This document shows, piece by piece, positions 1 through 7,866 of a DNA stretch of 11,967 nucleotides (positions are counted from its first letter, which is position 1; every line of letters begins with the position of its first letter). Where the stretch lies: assembly GCA_900553135.1 (NCBI GenBank), contig USCO01000057.1:1-11967 (forward strand), in the 5' to 3' direction. Made by a program: the position numbers and the translations under genes. Below the pieces are notes generated by a model, which had not been told where the DNA came from, did no database searches, and worked only from the letters and a program-made list of their open reading frames with translations. This DNA is from an uncultured Eubacteriales bacterium. Lineage in GTDB: Bacteria > Bacillota > Clostridia > Oscillospirales > Oscillospiraceae.

Positions 1-1277
1 TCTGCCTGCTGGCCGTCCTGCCGGTGATGATCATGGAATTCGCCGTGGGCCGTGCCGCCCGCCGTAACATGGGCCTGGCCTTCCACATCCTTGAGCCCAA
101 GGGCAGCAAGTGGCACTGGGGCGGCAAGGTGGCCCTTATCGGCAGCTACCTGCTGATGATGTTCTATACCACCATCGCGGGCTGGCTGCTGCTGTACTTT
201 GTCAAGATGGCCAAGGGCGACTTTATGGGCCTGGATACCGAAGGCGTGAGCAATGAGTTTGCTTCCCTGATGGGCCAGCCCGGCCTGATGGCGGTGTTTA
301 TGATCCTGGTGGTGGTGCTGTGCATGCTCATCTGCTCCCGTGGCCTGCAGAACGGCGTGGAGAAGGTCACCAAGGTGATGATGCTGTGCCTGCTGGCCGT
401 GATGGTCGTGCTGGTGTTCCGCTCCGTGACTCTGGAGGGGGCCAGCGAGGGCCTGAAGTTCTACCTCATGCCCAACTTCCACAACCTGGCCTATGACGCC
501 AGCGGAAAGTTCATTTTGGGCGAAGCGGTGTATGCCGCCATGGGCCAGGCCTTCTTTACCCTGTCTCTGGGCATCGGCGCCCTGGCTATTTTCGGCAGCT
601 ACATCGGCAAGGAGTACACCCTGGGCGGCGAGGCCCTGCGGGTGGGCGTGCTGGACACCTTTGTGGCCTTTACTGCGGGCCTCATTATCTTCCCCGCCTG
701 CTTTGCCTTTGACGTGGCCGCCGATTCCGGCCCCAACCTCATCTTCATCACCCTGCCCAACGTCTTTAACGAGATGCCCATGGGCCGTGTGTGGGGCGCT
801 TTGTTCTTCGTGTTCATGTCCTTTGCCGCCCTGTCCACCGTGATCGCCGTGTTTGAGAACATCCTGTCCTTCTGCATCGACAAGTGGGGCTGGAGCCGCG
901 GCAAGGCGGTGCTGGTCAACATGGTGGCCATCATCATCCTGTCTCTGCCCTGCCTGCTGGGCTTCAACGTGCTCTCCGGCATTCAGCCCTTCGGCGCGGG
1001 CAGCGGCATCATGGACCTGGAGGACTTCATCGTCAGCAACAACCTGCTGCCCCTGGGCTCCCTGGTGTACCTGCTGTTCTGCGTGACCCGCTACGGCTGG
1101 GGCTGGGACAACTTCCTGGCTGAGGCCAACACGGGCACCGGCCTGAAGTTCCCCAAAGGGGTGCGCTTCTACGTGACCTACATCCTGCCCATCATCATGC
1201 TCATCATCTTCGTCTTCGGCTACAACGATAAGTTCCAGCTGTGGGACAAGCTGATGGCTGTGCTGGGTATGGCCTGA
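1..1277 (+). CDS. Sodium:neurotransmitter symporter (SNF/NSS) family transporter, 5'-truncated by window
   Basis: This is an inner-membrane Na+-coupled amino-acid transporter of the LeuT fold. The reading frame is open from base 3 (codons CLLAVLPVMIMEFAVGR), so the GTG at 24 is internal and the true start, with TM1 and part of TM2, lies left of the window. About 425 residues remain of a usual 440-500. The segment FFTLSLGIGA corresponds to LeuT TM6 (Na1 threonine region). FAALSTVIAVFE aligns with the LeuT TM8 sequence FAGLTSSIA, with the Na2 Thr-Ser pair swapped to Ser-Thr, a conservative change. The protein ends shortly after a hydrophobic helix (YILPIIMLIIFVFGY). This suggests the 11-TM layout common in bacterial members rather than the 12 of LeuT. 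The substrate cannot be read from sequence; amino acids are typical of the family. The gene is followed directly by a terminator, so it is transcribed apart from the next operon. Confidence 0.93.
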   Translation, partial: CLLAVLPVMIMEFAVGRAARRNMGLAFHILEPKGSKWHWGGKVALIGSYLLMMFYTTIAGWLLLYFVKMAKGDFMGLDTEGVSNEFASLMGQPGLMAVFMILVVVLCMLICSRGLQNGVEKVTKVMMLCLLAVMVVLVFRSVTLEGASEGLKFYLMPNFHNLAYDASGKFILGEAVYAAMGQAFFTLSLGIGALAIFGSYIGKEYTLGGEALRVGVLDTFVAFTAGLIIFPACFAFDVAADSGPNLIFITLPNVFNEMPMGRVWGALFFVFMSFAALSTVIAVFENILSFCIDKWGWSRGKAVLVNMVAIIILSLPCLLGFNVLSGIQPFGAGSGIMDLEDFIVSNNLLPLGSLVYLLFCVTRYGWGWDNFLAEANTGTGLKFPKGVRFYVTYILPIIMLIIFVFGYNDKFQLWDKLMAVLGMA

Positions 1278-1281
1278 CCGG

Positions 1282-1315
1282 AAACCGGCGCTCTGTGTGC
1301 AGAGCGCCGGTTTTT
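1282..1315 (+). terminator. Rho-independent terminator of the SNF transporter gene
   Basis: A perfect 14-bp stem (1282-1295 with 1300-1313) closes a 4-nt loop (TGTG) and runs into five Ts (1311-1315). It begins 4 bases after the stop codon. The inner 10 bp are mostly G-C. Confidence 0.92.
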
Positions 1316-1342
1316 GCATGTGCCGGTGGGGTGTGATACAAT
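1314..1342 (+). promoter_or_regulatory. SigA-type promoter for the response regulator/kinase operon
   Basis: TTGCAT (1314-1319) and TACAAT (1337-1342) are separated by exactly 17 bp. A TG at 1334-1335, one base before the -10 box, makes it an extended -10 promoter. The predicted transcript starts near 1349 and has a leader of about 70 nt. The -35 box overlaps the last Ts of the preceding terminator, so the two signals are nested. Confidence 0.7.
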
Positions 1343-1356
1343 AAAAAAGAAGCTGT

Positions 1357-1373
1357 CTTCAGACAGGTTTCAG
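1357..1373 (+). promoter_or_regulatory. Candidate OmpR-type operator: two TTCAG half-sites 11 bp apart
   Basis: TTCAG occurs at 1358-1362 and again at 1369-1373, one helical turn apart, just downstream of the predicted start of transcription. OmpR/PhoB-class regulators bind direct repeats with about this phasing, so autoregulation by the adjacent regulator is possible. The half-sites are short. The same bases can also pair as a small hairpin (CTGTCT/AGACAG, 1353-1358 with 1361-1366), so this is only a candidate. Confidence 0.25.
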
Positions 1374-1417
1374 CTTGACGGGGTATGATAGGAAAAATAC
1401 CTTGGGAGGAACTGGAT

Positions 1418-2095
1418 ATGCGCATTTTGATCGTAGAAGATGAGAGCCGCCTGGCGGAGACCCTGCGGCAGCTGATGGAGGACCAGCGCTATCAGGCGGA
1501 CACCGTGGGGGACGGGGCAGACGGCATTGAATACGGGCTCACCGGGCAGTACGACCTCATTATCCTGGACGTGATGCTGCCCAAGGTGAACGGCTTTGAT
1601 GTGGCCCGCCGTCTGCGGGCAGCCCATATCTCCACCCCAATTTTGATGCTCACCGCCCGGGACGACATCAGCGACAAGATCGGCGGCCTGGACTGCGGGG
1701 CCGACGACTATATGACCAAGCCCTTTGACAGCGGGGAACTGATGGCCCGGGTGCGGGCCCTGACCCGCCGCCAGGGGGAGGTGCTGGGGGACGTACTCAC
1801 CGTGTCGGGGCTGAGTCTGGACTGCGCCTCCCGCATGCTGCGGGTGGGGGAGCGGTCGGTGCGCCTGGGCTTCAAGGAGTTTGAGGTGCTGCGCCTGCTC
1901 ATGGTCAACAAGCGGGCGGTGGTGGCAAAGGATCTGCTCATCACCAAGATCTGGGGCCTGGACTCCGAGGCGGAGGACAACAATGTGGAGGTGTACATCT
2001 CCTTTCTGCGGAAGAAGCTGGCCTTTTTAGGCAGCGACGTCTCCATTTCCACCCTGCGGAAGGTGGGGTATTTCCTGGACTATCCAGAGGCATAA
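1418..2095 (+). CDS. OmpR/PhoB-family two-component response regulator
   Basis: This cytoplasmic transcription factor has 225 residues, the normal length for the family. The receiver domain (about 1-115) has the acidic pair E7/D8, the phospho-acceptor D51 in LIILDVMLP, T79 in LMLTARDD and K101 in the MTKPF motif. The winged-helix DNA-binding domain (about 127-222) shows the expected LGFKEFEVLRLL, the NVEVYISFLRKKL recognition-helix region and the C-terminal RKVGYFL hairpin. I chose the ATG at 1418 because GGGAGGA (1404-1410) lies 7 nt upstream and the protein then opens with the classic MRILIVEDE. The in-frame ATG at 1385 would add 11 residues foreign to the family. The kinase gene follows after 15 bp, so the two are one operon. 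Its target genes are unknown. Confidence 0.95.
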   Translation: MRILIVEDESRLAETLRQLMEDQRYQADTVGDGADGIEYGLTGQYDLIILDVMLPKVNGFDVARRLRAAHISTPILMLTARDDISDKIGGLDCGADDYMTKPFDSGELMARVRALTRRQGEVLGDVLTVSGLSLDCASRMLRVGERSVRLGFKEFEVLRLLMVNKRAVVAKDLLITKIWGLDSEAEDNNVEVYISFLRKKLAFLGSDVSISTLRKVGYFLDYPEA

Positions 2096-2110
2096 GAAGG
2101 GGGCAGGACC

Positions 2111-3358
2111 ATGCTGCACCGGCTGCGGATCAAATTTATCCTCATCAATATGATGCTGGTCACCCTGGTGCTGCTGGGGGTTTTTGCCTCGCTGTTTTTG
2201 TCCACAGCCCAGCAGCTGGAGCGGGAGAGCGAGGCGGCCATGCTGGTGGCCCTGCGCCAGGAGGGCATGCCCCCCATGTTTGAGTTTGACACCCCCGACC
2301 CGGGAGAGGGGCGCAAGTGGCAAAACACCATCCCGGTGTTCTGCGTGACGGTGGACCAGGAGGGGAACATCCTGACCCTGAACAGCGGAGAGCGGGTCAA
2401 GGTGTCCCAGCAGGTCCAGGAGCAGGCGGTGGAGCAGGCCCTGGCCTCAGGGGCAAACCACGGGGTGCTGAGAGATCTGGGGCTGCGCTACCGCATGGAG
2501 GATACGGAGGACAGCACCATCCGTATCGCCTTCTCCGACCTGAGCTGGGAGCGCAGCTCTCTGACCCGGCTGGTGCTGAACTCGGCCCTGGTGGGGGCGG
2601 CGGCCCTGGGCGGCTTTTTCCTCATCAGTCTGTTTTTGGCCCGCCTGGCCCTCAAGCCGGTGGAGGAGACCTGGGAGCAGCAGCGGCAGTTTGTGGCCGA
2701 CGCCTCCCATGAGCTGAAAACCCCCCTTACCGTGATCCTGGCCAATGCGGGTATTGTGGAGAGCCATCCCACAGCCACCGTGGCGGAGGAGGGCAAGTGG
2801 ATCGCCTATATCCGGGAGGAGGCCCAGCGCATGAAGGGCCTGGTGGAGGACATGCTCTTTTTGGCCAAGTATGACGACGCCCGGCGGCCCAAGGGGGTCC
2901 AGGACTGCAGTCTCAGCGACCTGGTGACCGGGTGTGTGCTGCGGTTTGAGTCGGTGGCCTTTGAGGCGGAGGTGGCTTTGGACAGCGAGATCGAGCCCGA
3001 CCTCAGGGTGCGGGGCGACCCGGACGGCCTGGATCGGCTGGTGATGATCCTGCTGGACAACGCCGTAAAATATGCCGGGCAGGCGGGTAGTGTGTCCGTG
3101 GCCTTGAAGCGCCGCCAGGAGCGGGGTGTCCTCACTGTGTGCAACAGCGGAGAACCCATTCCGCCGGAGCACCTGGAGCGGCTGTTCCAGCGGTTTTACC
3201 GGGTGGACAGCTCCCGCAGCCGCCAGGCGGGGGGCTACGGCCTGGGACTGGCCATTGCCCACACCATCGTCCAGTCCCACCGGGGGCAGATCGAGGTGCG
3301 CAGCAGCCGGGAGGAGGGAACGGTGTTTACCGTGACCCTGCCCCTGCGGAGAAATTGA
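2111..3358 (+). CDS. Membrane sensor histidine kinase, partner of the upstream regulator
   Basis: This is a 415-residue class I histidine kinase. TM1 (about 9-31) and TM2 (about 154-178) enclose an extracytoplasmic sensor of roughly 120 residues that I do not recognise. A short linker of about 15 residues without a full HAMP domain leads to the H-box FVADASHELKTP with phospho-acceptor H200. The catalytic domain has the N-box LLDNAVKY (314-321), the F-box RLFQRFYRVD and the G2 box GYGLGLAI (375-382). The G1 position reads CNSGEPI, with Asn345 where many kinases have Asp; related Firmicutes kinases share this form. The ATG at 2111 has a purine-rich site (GAAGGGGGCAGG) just upstream and sits 15 bp after the regulator's stop. 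The expected reaction is ATP-dependent autophosphorylation and phosphotransfer to D51 of the regulator. The stimulus is unknown. Confidence 0.93.
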   Translation: MLHRLRIKFILINMMLVTLVLLGVFASLFLSTAQQLERESEAAMLVALRQEGMPPMFEFDTPDPGEGRKWQNTIPVFCVTVDQEGNILTLNSGERVKVSQQVQEQAVEQALASGANHGVLRDLGLRYRMEDTEDSTIRIAFSDLSWERSSLTRLVLNSALVGAAALGGFFLISLFLARLALKPVEETWEQQRQFVADASHELKTPLTVILANAGIVESHPTATVAEEGKWIAYIREEAQRMKGLVEDMLFLAKYDDARRPKGVQDCSLSDLVTGCVLRFESVAFEAEVALDSEIEPDLRVRGDPDGLDRLVMILLDNAVKYAGQAGSVSVALKRRQERGVLTVCNSGEPIPPEHLERLFQRFYRVDSSRSRQAGGYGLGLAIAHTIVQSHRGQIEVRSSREEGTVFTVTLPLRRN

Positions 3359-3373
3359 ACCAGAAAGACAAAC

Positions 3374-3414
3374 AGCCCGCCGCAGAAGGGGTTTCTTCTG
3401 CGGCGGGCTCTTCT
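3374..3414. terminator. Bidirectional terminator between convergent genes
   Basis: A perfect 15-bp stem (3374-3388 with 3395-3409) surrounds a 6-nt loop and is followed by CTTCTT on the plus strand. On the minus strand it is followed by a T-rich run (TGTTTGTCTTT). It lies between the stop of the plus-strand kinase (3358) and the stop of the minus-strand hybrid kinase (3422), so it can serve both. Confidence 0.82.
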
Positions 3415-3421
3415 TATGGGG

Positions 3422-5950
3422 TTACGTCCGGGGCTCCAGCAGGGCGGCCAGAGCGGCCTTGACCTTGCCCATGTCAATGGGCTTGGGGATGTGGCCGTTC
3501 ATGCCCGCTGCCCGGGCGGCGGCGATGTCGTCCTCAAAGGCGTTGGCGGTGACGGCCAGGATGGGGATGGTGCGGGCGTCGGGGCGGTCCAGCTGCCGGA
3601 TTTCCCGGGCGGCCCCGTAGCCGTCCAGCTCGGGCATCTGGATGTCCATGAGGATGGCGTCAAAGGTGCCCGGCTGGCTGGCGGCAAAGGCCTCCACCGC
3701 CTTGCTGCCGTTTTCCGCGGGGACCACCTGGACCCCCTCCATGGCCAGCAGCTCGGTGGCGATCTCCTGGTTGAGCAGGTTGTCCTCGGCCAGCAGGATG
3801 GTCCGGCCGGTGAGGTCGATCTCTCCGCCGGAGGAGGTCTCCTGGGGCAGGGAGGGGGCCTCCTCCTGGGGCAGCGCACAGGGGAGGGTGACGGTGAAGC
3901 GGCTGCCCTGTCCCTGCACGCTCTCCACCTGGATCTGGCCGCCCATCATCTGTACGATGTTCTGGGTGATGGCCATGCCCAGGCCCACGCCGCTGGTCTG
4001 GCTGGTCATGGAGGTGTCCTCCCGCTCGAAGGGGAGGAAGATGCGCTCCAGAAATTCCGGGGCCATGCCGATGCCGGTGTCGGAGACGGTGAAGCGGAAG
4101 ACGGACTGCCCGGAGGGGCCGTCCTCCAGCTCCTCCGCCTGGAGGGTGATGGAGCCGCCGGCGGGGGTGTACTTCACGGCGTTGGACAGCAGGTTGTTGA
4201 GGATCTGGTCCAGGCGGCTGCTGTCGGTGACCACCTGGCGGTGGCGCAGCGCCAGGGGCAGCAGGGTGAACTGCTGGTGCTGGGCTTTGGCCTGGAGCTG
4301 GAAGAGGGAGGCGGTCTCCTCCAGGTGGCGGACCAGATCCACCGGGGCCAGATGCAGCTCCATTTTGCCCTGCTCGATCTTGGCGGTGTCCAGCACCTCG
4401 TTGATGAGGTGCAGCAGTTGCTGGGAGGCGGCGGTGATCTTGTCCAGACAGTCGGAGATTTTTTCCGGCTGGTTCAGGTTGTGCCGGGCCAGGTCGGCAA
4501 AGCCGATGACGGCGTTCATGGGGGTGCGCATGTCGTGGCTCATGCGGGAGAGGAAGTCGCTTTTGGCCTGGTTGGCCATGCGGGCGCTGTCCAGGGATTC
4601 CCGCAGCATCTGGTTTTTGGAGAGGGCCTCAATCTTGCTGTCGTGGATGAGACGGAAGGCCAGAATGACCTGCTGCTGCCCGCCCCGCACGGCAAAGGCC
4701 TCGGCGCTGACCCAGCGGGGGCCTTGGGGGAAGGCGCGCTCATACTCCAAATAGCGCCGGGACTGCGTCCCGCTGCACAGTCCGCGCAGCTCCTCCGGGG
4801 AGAATTGGGCCAGAAATCCGGGCCAGTCCTCCTCCCGGAACATGGTGTCCTTCACCAGGGAGAGCAGCTGCTCATAGCGGCGGATGGGCTTCCGGGGGAC
4901 GGGGGTTCCGTCCTCCAGCTTGGTGATCTGGCAGCTTTGGCTGTCCACATCCACCAGAGCCACAGAGAAGTAGGTCTGGCCCAGGGCCTCAAAGCACCCG
5001 GCGGTCAGGCGGTTTTGCCGCTCGGCCAGATAGGTCTGGATGAAGAGGTAGATGATGAATACCAGGAAGACCCCCTCCAGGGCCAGCTGGAGGTAGAAAA
5101 TGTTGGTGGCGTCCTCGGTGATGACCGAGCGGGGGATGGTGACGATGCAGGTCCAGCCTTCGTCCCCCTTGATGTAGTAGTTCTGGTAGCTGTCCTGCTG
5201 TCCTTTCCAGGGGACGAAGCCCCGGTCCCCTTCAAACTGGGACATCATGTCCAGGTAGTCCTGGGGCTGGAAATCGTCCAGCTCACAGCTGATATGATCC
5301 TGGCCGATCTGCTGGTGAAGCAGCACATTGCCTGCCTGATCCACCACGGTGGCGGTACCGGGGAACACGTCGCTGCCCTGGGCCCACTCCACTTCGATAT
5401 CGCCCACCCGGATGTCCAGGGCCAGCACGCTCTCCCCGTCATCCAGGAGCTTGGACAGGCTGACCATGGTGGTGCCGGAGCGGGCGTCCTGGTAGACCAT
5501 GGAGCGGGCGCATTGGCCCCCTGCGGCCACCGCCTGGATGTACCAGGGCCGCTCCTCAATGTTGTATTCCGAGCCGGGGCGCCAGCCGCTGCTGTAGATG
5601 CCCTCCCCGCGGATCACGCCGTAGATGCCGCTTTCGTCGTACTGCATGGTCTGCTCGTACTGCTGGGAGTAGGCGGTGACCCACTGCTCGATCTCGGCGG
5701 GGGAGACATCCTCCTGCAGCATGGTGTTGACCATGTAGGAGGCGTCCTCCAGGATCTGCTGGTACTGGCTCATAAAGGAGTTGACCTGCAGGTTCAAATA
5801 GTCTGCGGTCATGGCACCCAGCTCATTGGCGGAGCGGTAGGCGCTGCGGCCGGTGAAGTACACCCCCAGAAAGGCAAAGGTGCCTGTGAGGATGAACAGC
5901 AGGATATTTTGAAATAAAAAGCGGCGGCTGGACCGCTGTAGTCCACGCAT
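3422..5950 (-). CDS. Hybrid sensor histidine kinase with dCache sensor and C-terminal receiver
   Basis: The protein has 842 residues. TM1 is at about 12-32 and TM2 at about 284-305. They enclose an extracytoplasmic region of about 250 residues with dCache hallmarks, notably ERPWYIQA (133-140) and LALDI (176-180). Residues 315-440 form a PAS-like segment without a firm family match. HisKA follows (SHDMRTPMNA, H472), then the ATPase domain with N-box LLSNAVKYT, G1 DTGIGM (624-629) and G2 GVGLGMA (654-660). A receiver domain (about 716-838) carries E722/D723, phospho-acceptor D769 in ILMDIQMP, T801 and K823. The ATG at 5948-5950 is preceded by AAAGGGGGA. No DNA-binding, GGDEF or HPt domain is attached or encoded nearby, so the output route is unknown. 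A near-consensus promoter and terminators on both sides make it monocistronic. It could also act by phosphatase activity on another system. Confidence 0.92.
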   Translation of the reverse strand: MRGLQRSSRRFLFQNILLFILTGTFAFLGVYFTGRSAYRSANELGAMTADYLNLQVNSFMSQYQQILEDASYMVNTMLQEDVSPAEIEQWVTAYSQQYEQTMQYDESGIYGVIRGEGIYSSGWRPGSEYNIEERPWYIQAVAAGGQCARSMVYQDARSGTTMVSLSKLLDDGESVLALDIRVGDIEVEWAQGSDVFPGTATVVDQAGNVLLHQQIGQDHISCELDDFQPQDYLDMMSQFEGDRGFVPWKGQQDSYQNYYIKGDEGWTCIVTIPRSVITEDATNIFYLQLALEGVFLVFIIYLFIQTYLAERQNRLTAGCFEALGQTYFSVALVDVDSQSCQITKLEDGTPVPRKPIRRYEQLLSLVKDTMFREEDWPGFLAQFSPEELRGLCSGTQSRRYLEYERAFPQGPRWVSAEAFAVRGGQQQVILAFRLIHDSKIEALSKNQMLRESLDSARMANQAKSDFLSRMSHDMRTPMNAVIGFADLARHNLNQPEKISDCLDKITAASQQLLHLINEVLDTAKIEQGKMELHLAPVDLVRHLEETASLFQLQAKAQHQQFTLLPLALRHRQVVTDSSRLDQILNNLLSNAVKYTPAGGSITLQAEELEDGPSGQSVFRFTVSDTGIGMAPEFLERIFLPFEREDTSMTSQTSGVGLGMAITQNIVQMMGGQIQVESVQGQGSRFTVTLPCALPQEEAPSLPQETSSGGEIDLTGRTILLAEDNLLNQEIATELLAMEGVQVVPAENGSKAVEAFAASQPGTFDAILMDIQMPELDGYGAAREIRQLDRPDARTIPILAVTANAFEDDIAAARAAGMNGHIPKPIDMGKVKAALAALLEPRT

Positions 5951-5976
5951 CTGTCAGTCCCCCTTTGTTTCTTCCC

Positions 5977-6021
5977 AATCCAAACCGGAGCGGGCCGCCG
6001 GGATGGCGGCAGGACCGGATT
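5977..6021 (-). other. Possible hairpin in the hybrid kinase mRNA leader
   Basis: Near the predicted 5' end of the transcript, GCCGCC (5994-5999) pairs perfectly with GGCGGC (6005-6010) over a 5-nt loop. Outer arms AATCC (5977-5981) and GGATT (6017-6021) can also pair. It resembles no riboswitch I know and may simply be a stabilising or chance structure in GC-rich DNA. Confidence 0.3.
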
Positions 6022-6027
6022 GTTTTC

Positions 6028-6056
6028 ATTATACCGGTATCAAATGGATCTGGCAA
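6028..6056 (-). promoter_or_regulatory. Strong SigA-type promoter for the hybrid sensor kinase
   Basis: Read on the minus strand, TTGCCA (6051-6056) and a perfect TATAAT (6028-6033) are separated by 17 bp. Transcription should start near 6021 and give a leader of about 70 nt before the ATG at 5950. It lies downstream of the hydrogenase terminator, so the kinase is expressed independently of the hyd operon. Confidence 0.78.
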
Positions 6057-6113
6057 GAAAAGGCTCCGGAGGAAGGAAACGGTCAGGGACGGGGAAACGC
6101 CCGAAAAGGCAGA

Positions 6114-6160
6114 AAAAAGTCAGCCGGACGGCTTTAAAAAGGCGGTCCGGCTGACTTTTT
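6114..6160 (-). terminator. Terminator of the hydCBA operon
   Basis: A perfect 16-bp stem (6114-6129 with 6145-6160) around a 15-nt loop starts 3 bases after the hydA stop on the minus strand. It continues into a further T on the minus strand. The arms carry A and T runs at their outer ends, so it could stop transcription in either direction. Confidence 0.9.
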
Positions 6161-6163
6161 CAC

Positions 6164-7861
6164 TTATTTGATATAGCTGACGTGGAGCAGATCATGGCGC
6201 TGCTCGGGGGTATACTTTTCCAGGTAGCCCAGCACCACTGGGTTCTTCTCCGCCCGCTTGAAGGGGGCGGCCCGGTCGGCGGCATAGAGGCCCGCGGCCC
6301 GGTCCTGCTTTTTCTGCTTCAGGCCGTAGGGCTGGCCGGCGCCGCCCACACAGCCATTGGGACAGGTCATGACCTCCACCAGGTCATAGTAGGCCGAGCC
6401 CTCCTCGATCTGCTTCAGCAGGTCCTGGGCGTGCTTCAGGCCGTGGACTACCGCAAGCTTGATCTCCCGCTCGCCCACCTGAACGGTGGCCTCCCGGATG
6501 GCCTCGTTGCCCCGGAGGGCGGAGTACTGCAGCTCCCGCAGGGTGTTTTTGCTCTTGTCAGGCAGACAGTAGCGCACCACAGCCTCGGCCACGCCGCCGG
6601 AGGAGCCGTAGATCACCGCAGCGCCGGAGCCCAGACCGAAGGGCAGGTCGGGGGACTCCAGCTCCATCTGGGGCAGCTGGATGCCCGACTCCTTGATCAT
6701 GTTGATGATCTCCTGGGTGGTGAGCACCAGGTCCACGTCGGGCTTGCCGTTGTGGTAGAACTGGGGCCGGGCGGCCTCCATCTTCTTGGCGGTACAGGGC
6801 ATGATGGCGATGTGGAAGGTGGAGCGGCCATCCTGGGCGTCCTTCTTCTGGTAGTGGTCCCGGATGATGGCGGCAAACATCTCCATGGGGGATTTACAGG
6901 TGGAGATATGTTTCAGATACTTGGGATTTTCCAGCTCCAGATACTTCACCCAGGCGGGGCAGCAGGAGGTGAACATGGGGAAGGGACCGCCCTTTTCCAG
7001 GCGGGCCAGGAACTCCTGGGACTCCTCGATGGTGGTGAAGTCGGCGCCGAAGGTGGTGTCGTAGACCTCATCGGCGCCCATGAATTTCAAAGCGGTGACC
7101 AGCTGGTCCAGGGCGTTCTGGCCCGAGGGCATGCCGAAGGCCTCGCCCACGGCCACGCGGACGGCGGGAGCGATCTGGAACACCACCCGCTTCTGGGGAT
7201 CGTGGAGGGCGCGCCAGGCCTTACCGATCTGGTTGTAGACGGTGATGGCGCCGGTGGGACACACGGCGGAGCACTGGCCGCAGCTGATGCAGTGGGTCTG
7301 GGACAGGGTGCGTCCAAAGGCGGGGGAGACCCGCATGTTGTAGCCGCGGTGGGCAAAGTCGATGATGCCCATGCCGATGGTCTCTTCACACACCCGCACG
7401 CAGTCGCCGCACAAGATGCACTTGCTGGGGTCCCGGACTACAGCGGGGCTGCTGTCGTCCAGCTCAGACTCTTCCCGGCTGTCCCCAAAGCGCACCTTGC
7501 GCACGCCGAAGCGCATGGCCAGCTCCTGCAGGCGGCACTCGCCGCTCTTCTCGCAGGTGGTGCAGTTGCAGTTGTGGGAGGCCAGCAGCAGCTCCAGGAT
7601 CATCCGCCGGTGTTTCAGCAGCCGGGCGGTGTTGGTGCGGATGGACAGCCCGTCCCGGGGCTTCATGGAGCAGGAGGTCTCGATCTTGCCCCGCTCATCC
7701 TCCACCACGCACATGCGGCAGGCGCCGTAGACGGACAGGTCGGAGTAATAGCAGAAGGTGGGCATCTCGATGCCGGCCTTGCGGATGACGGACAGCACGT
7801 TGGTCTCCCCGTCGAAGGGGACCCGCTGGCCGTCGATATACATGATTCCTTTGTTTGCCAT
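6164..7861 (-). CDS. hydA: [FeFe] hydrogenase catalytic subunit HydA (HndD-like)
   Basis: The catalytic subunit makes or uses H2 in the cytoplasm and has 565 residues. The N-terminal [2Fe-2S] domain has C37, C48, C51 and C64. A His-ligated [4Fe-4S] site is H96, C100, C103, C109. Two ferredoxin-type clusters use C148/C151/C154/C158 and C191/C194/C197/C201. The H-cluster domain has FTSCCPAW (C301 ligand, C300 proton-relay position), MPCTAKK (C356) and EVMTCPNGCVGGAGQP (C500, C504). All catalytic cysteines are present. The ATG at 7859-7861 is chosen because GGGAGGAGG lies about 10 nt upstream, 5 bp separate it from the hydB stop, and MANKGIMYIDGQ is a normal ferredoxin-domain start. A longer frame to 7930 would add 23 atypical residues. 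It lacks the extra C-terminal [2Fe-2S] domain found in Thermotoga HydA. No maturation genes (hydE, hydF, hydG) are in the window. Confidence 0.96.
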   Translation of the reverse strand: MANKGIMYIDGQRVPFDGETNVLSVIRKAGIEMPTFCYYSDLSVYGACRMCVVEDERGKIETSCSMKPRDGLSIRTNTARLLKHRRMILELLLASHNCNCTTCEKSGECRLQELAMRFGVRKVRFGDSREESELDDSSPAVVRDPSKCILCGDCVRVCEETIGMGIIDFAHRGYNMRVSPAFGRTLSQTHCISCGQCSAVCPTGAITVYNQIGKAWRALHDPQKRVVFQIAPAVRVAVGEAFGMPSGQNALDQLVTALKFMGADEVYDTTFGADFTTIEESQEFLARLEKGGPFPMFTSCCPAWVKYLELENPKYLKHISTCKSPMEMFAAIIRDHYQKKDAQDGRSTFHIAIMPCTAKKMEAARPQFYHNGKPDVDLVLTTQEIINMIKESGIQLPQMELESPDLPFGLGSGAAVIYGSSGGVAEAVVRYCLPDKSKNTLRELQYSALRGNEAIREATVQVGEREIKLAVVHGLKHAQDLLKQIEEGSAYYDLVEVMTCPNGCVGGAGQPYGLKQKKQDRAAGLYAADRAAPFKRAEKNPVVLGYLEKYTPEQRHDLLHVSYIK

Positions 7862-7866
7862 AGCGG

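Noticed and set aside
1385..1417. Longer response regulator start at 1385
   Set aside because: The ribosome site GGGAGGA lies inside this extension and fits the ATG at 1418, after which the protein begins as a normal receiver domain.
3416..5917. An 833-codon open frame antisense to the hybrid kinase
   Set aside because: Its product is a low-complexity run of Gly, Ala, Val, Leu, His and Gln with no domain. It is a by-product of GC-rich codon use on the kinase strand, which has every expected kinase motif.
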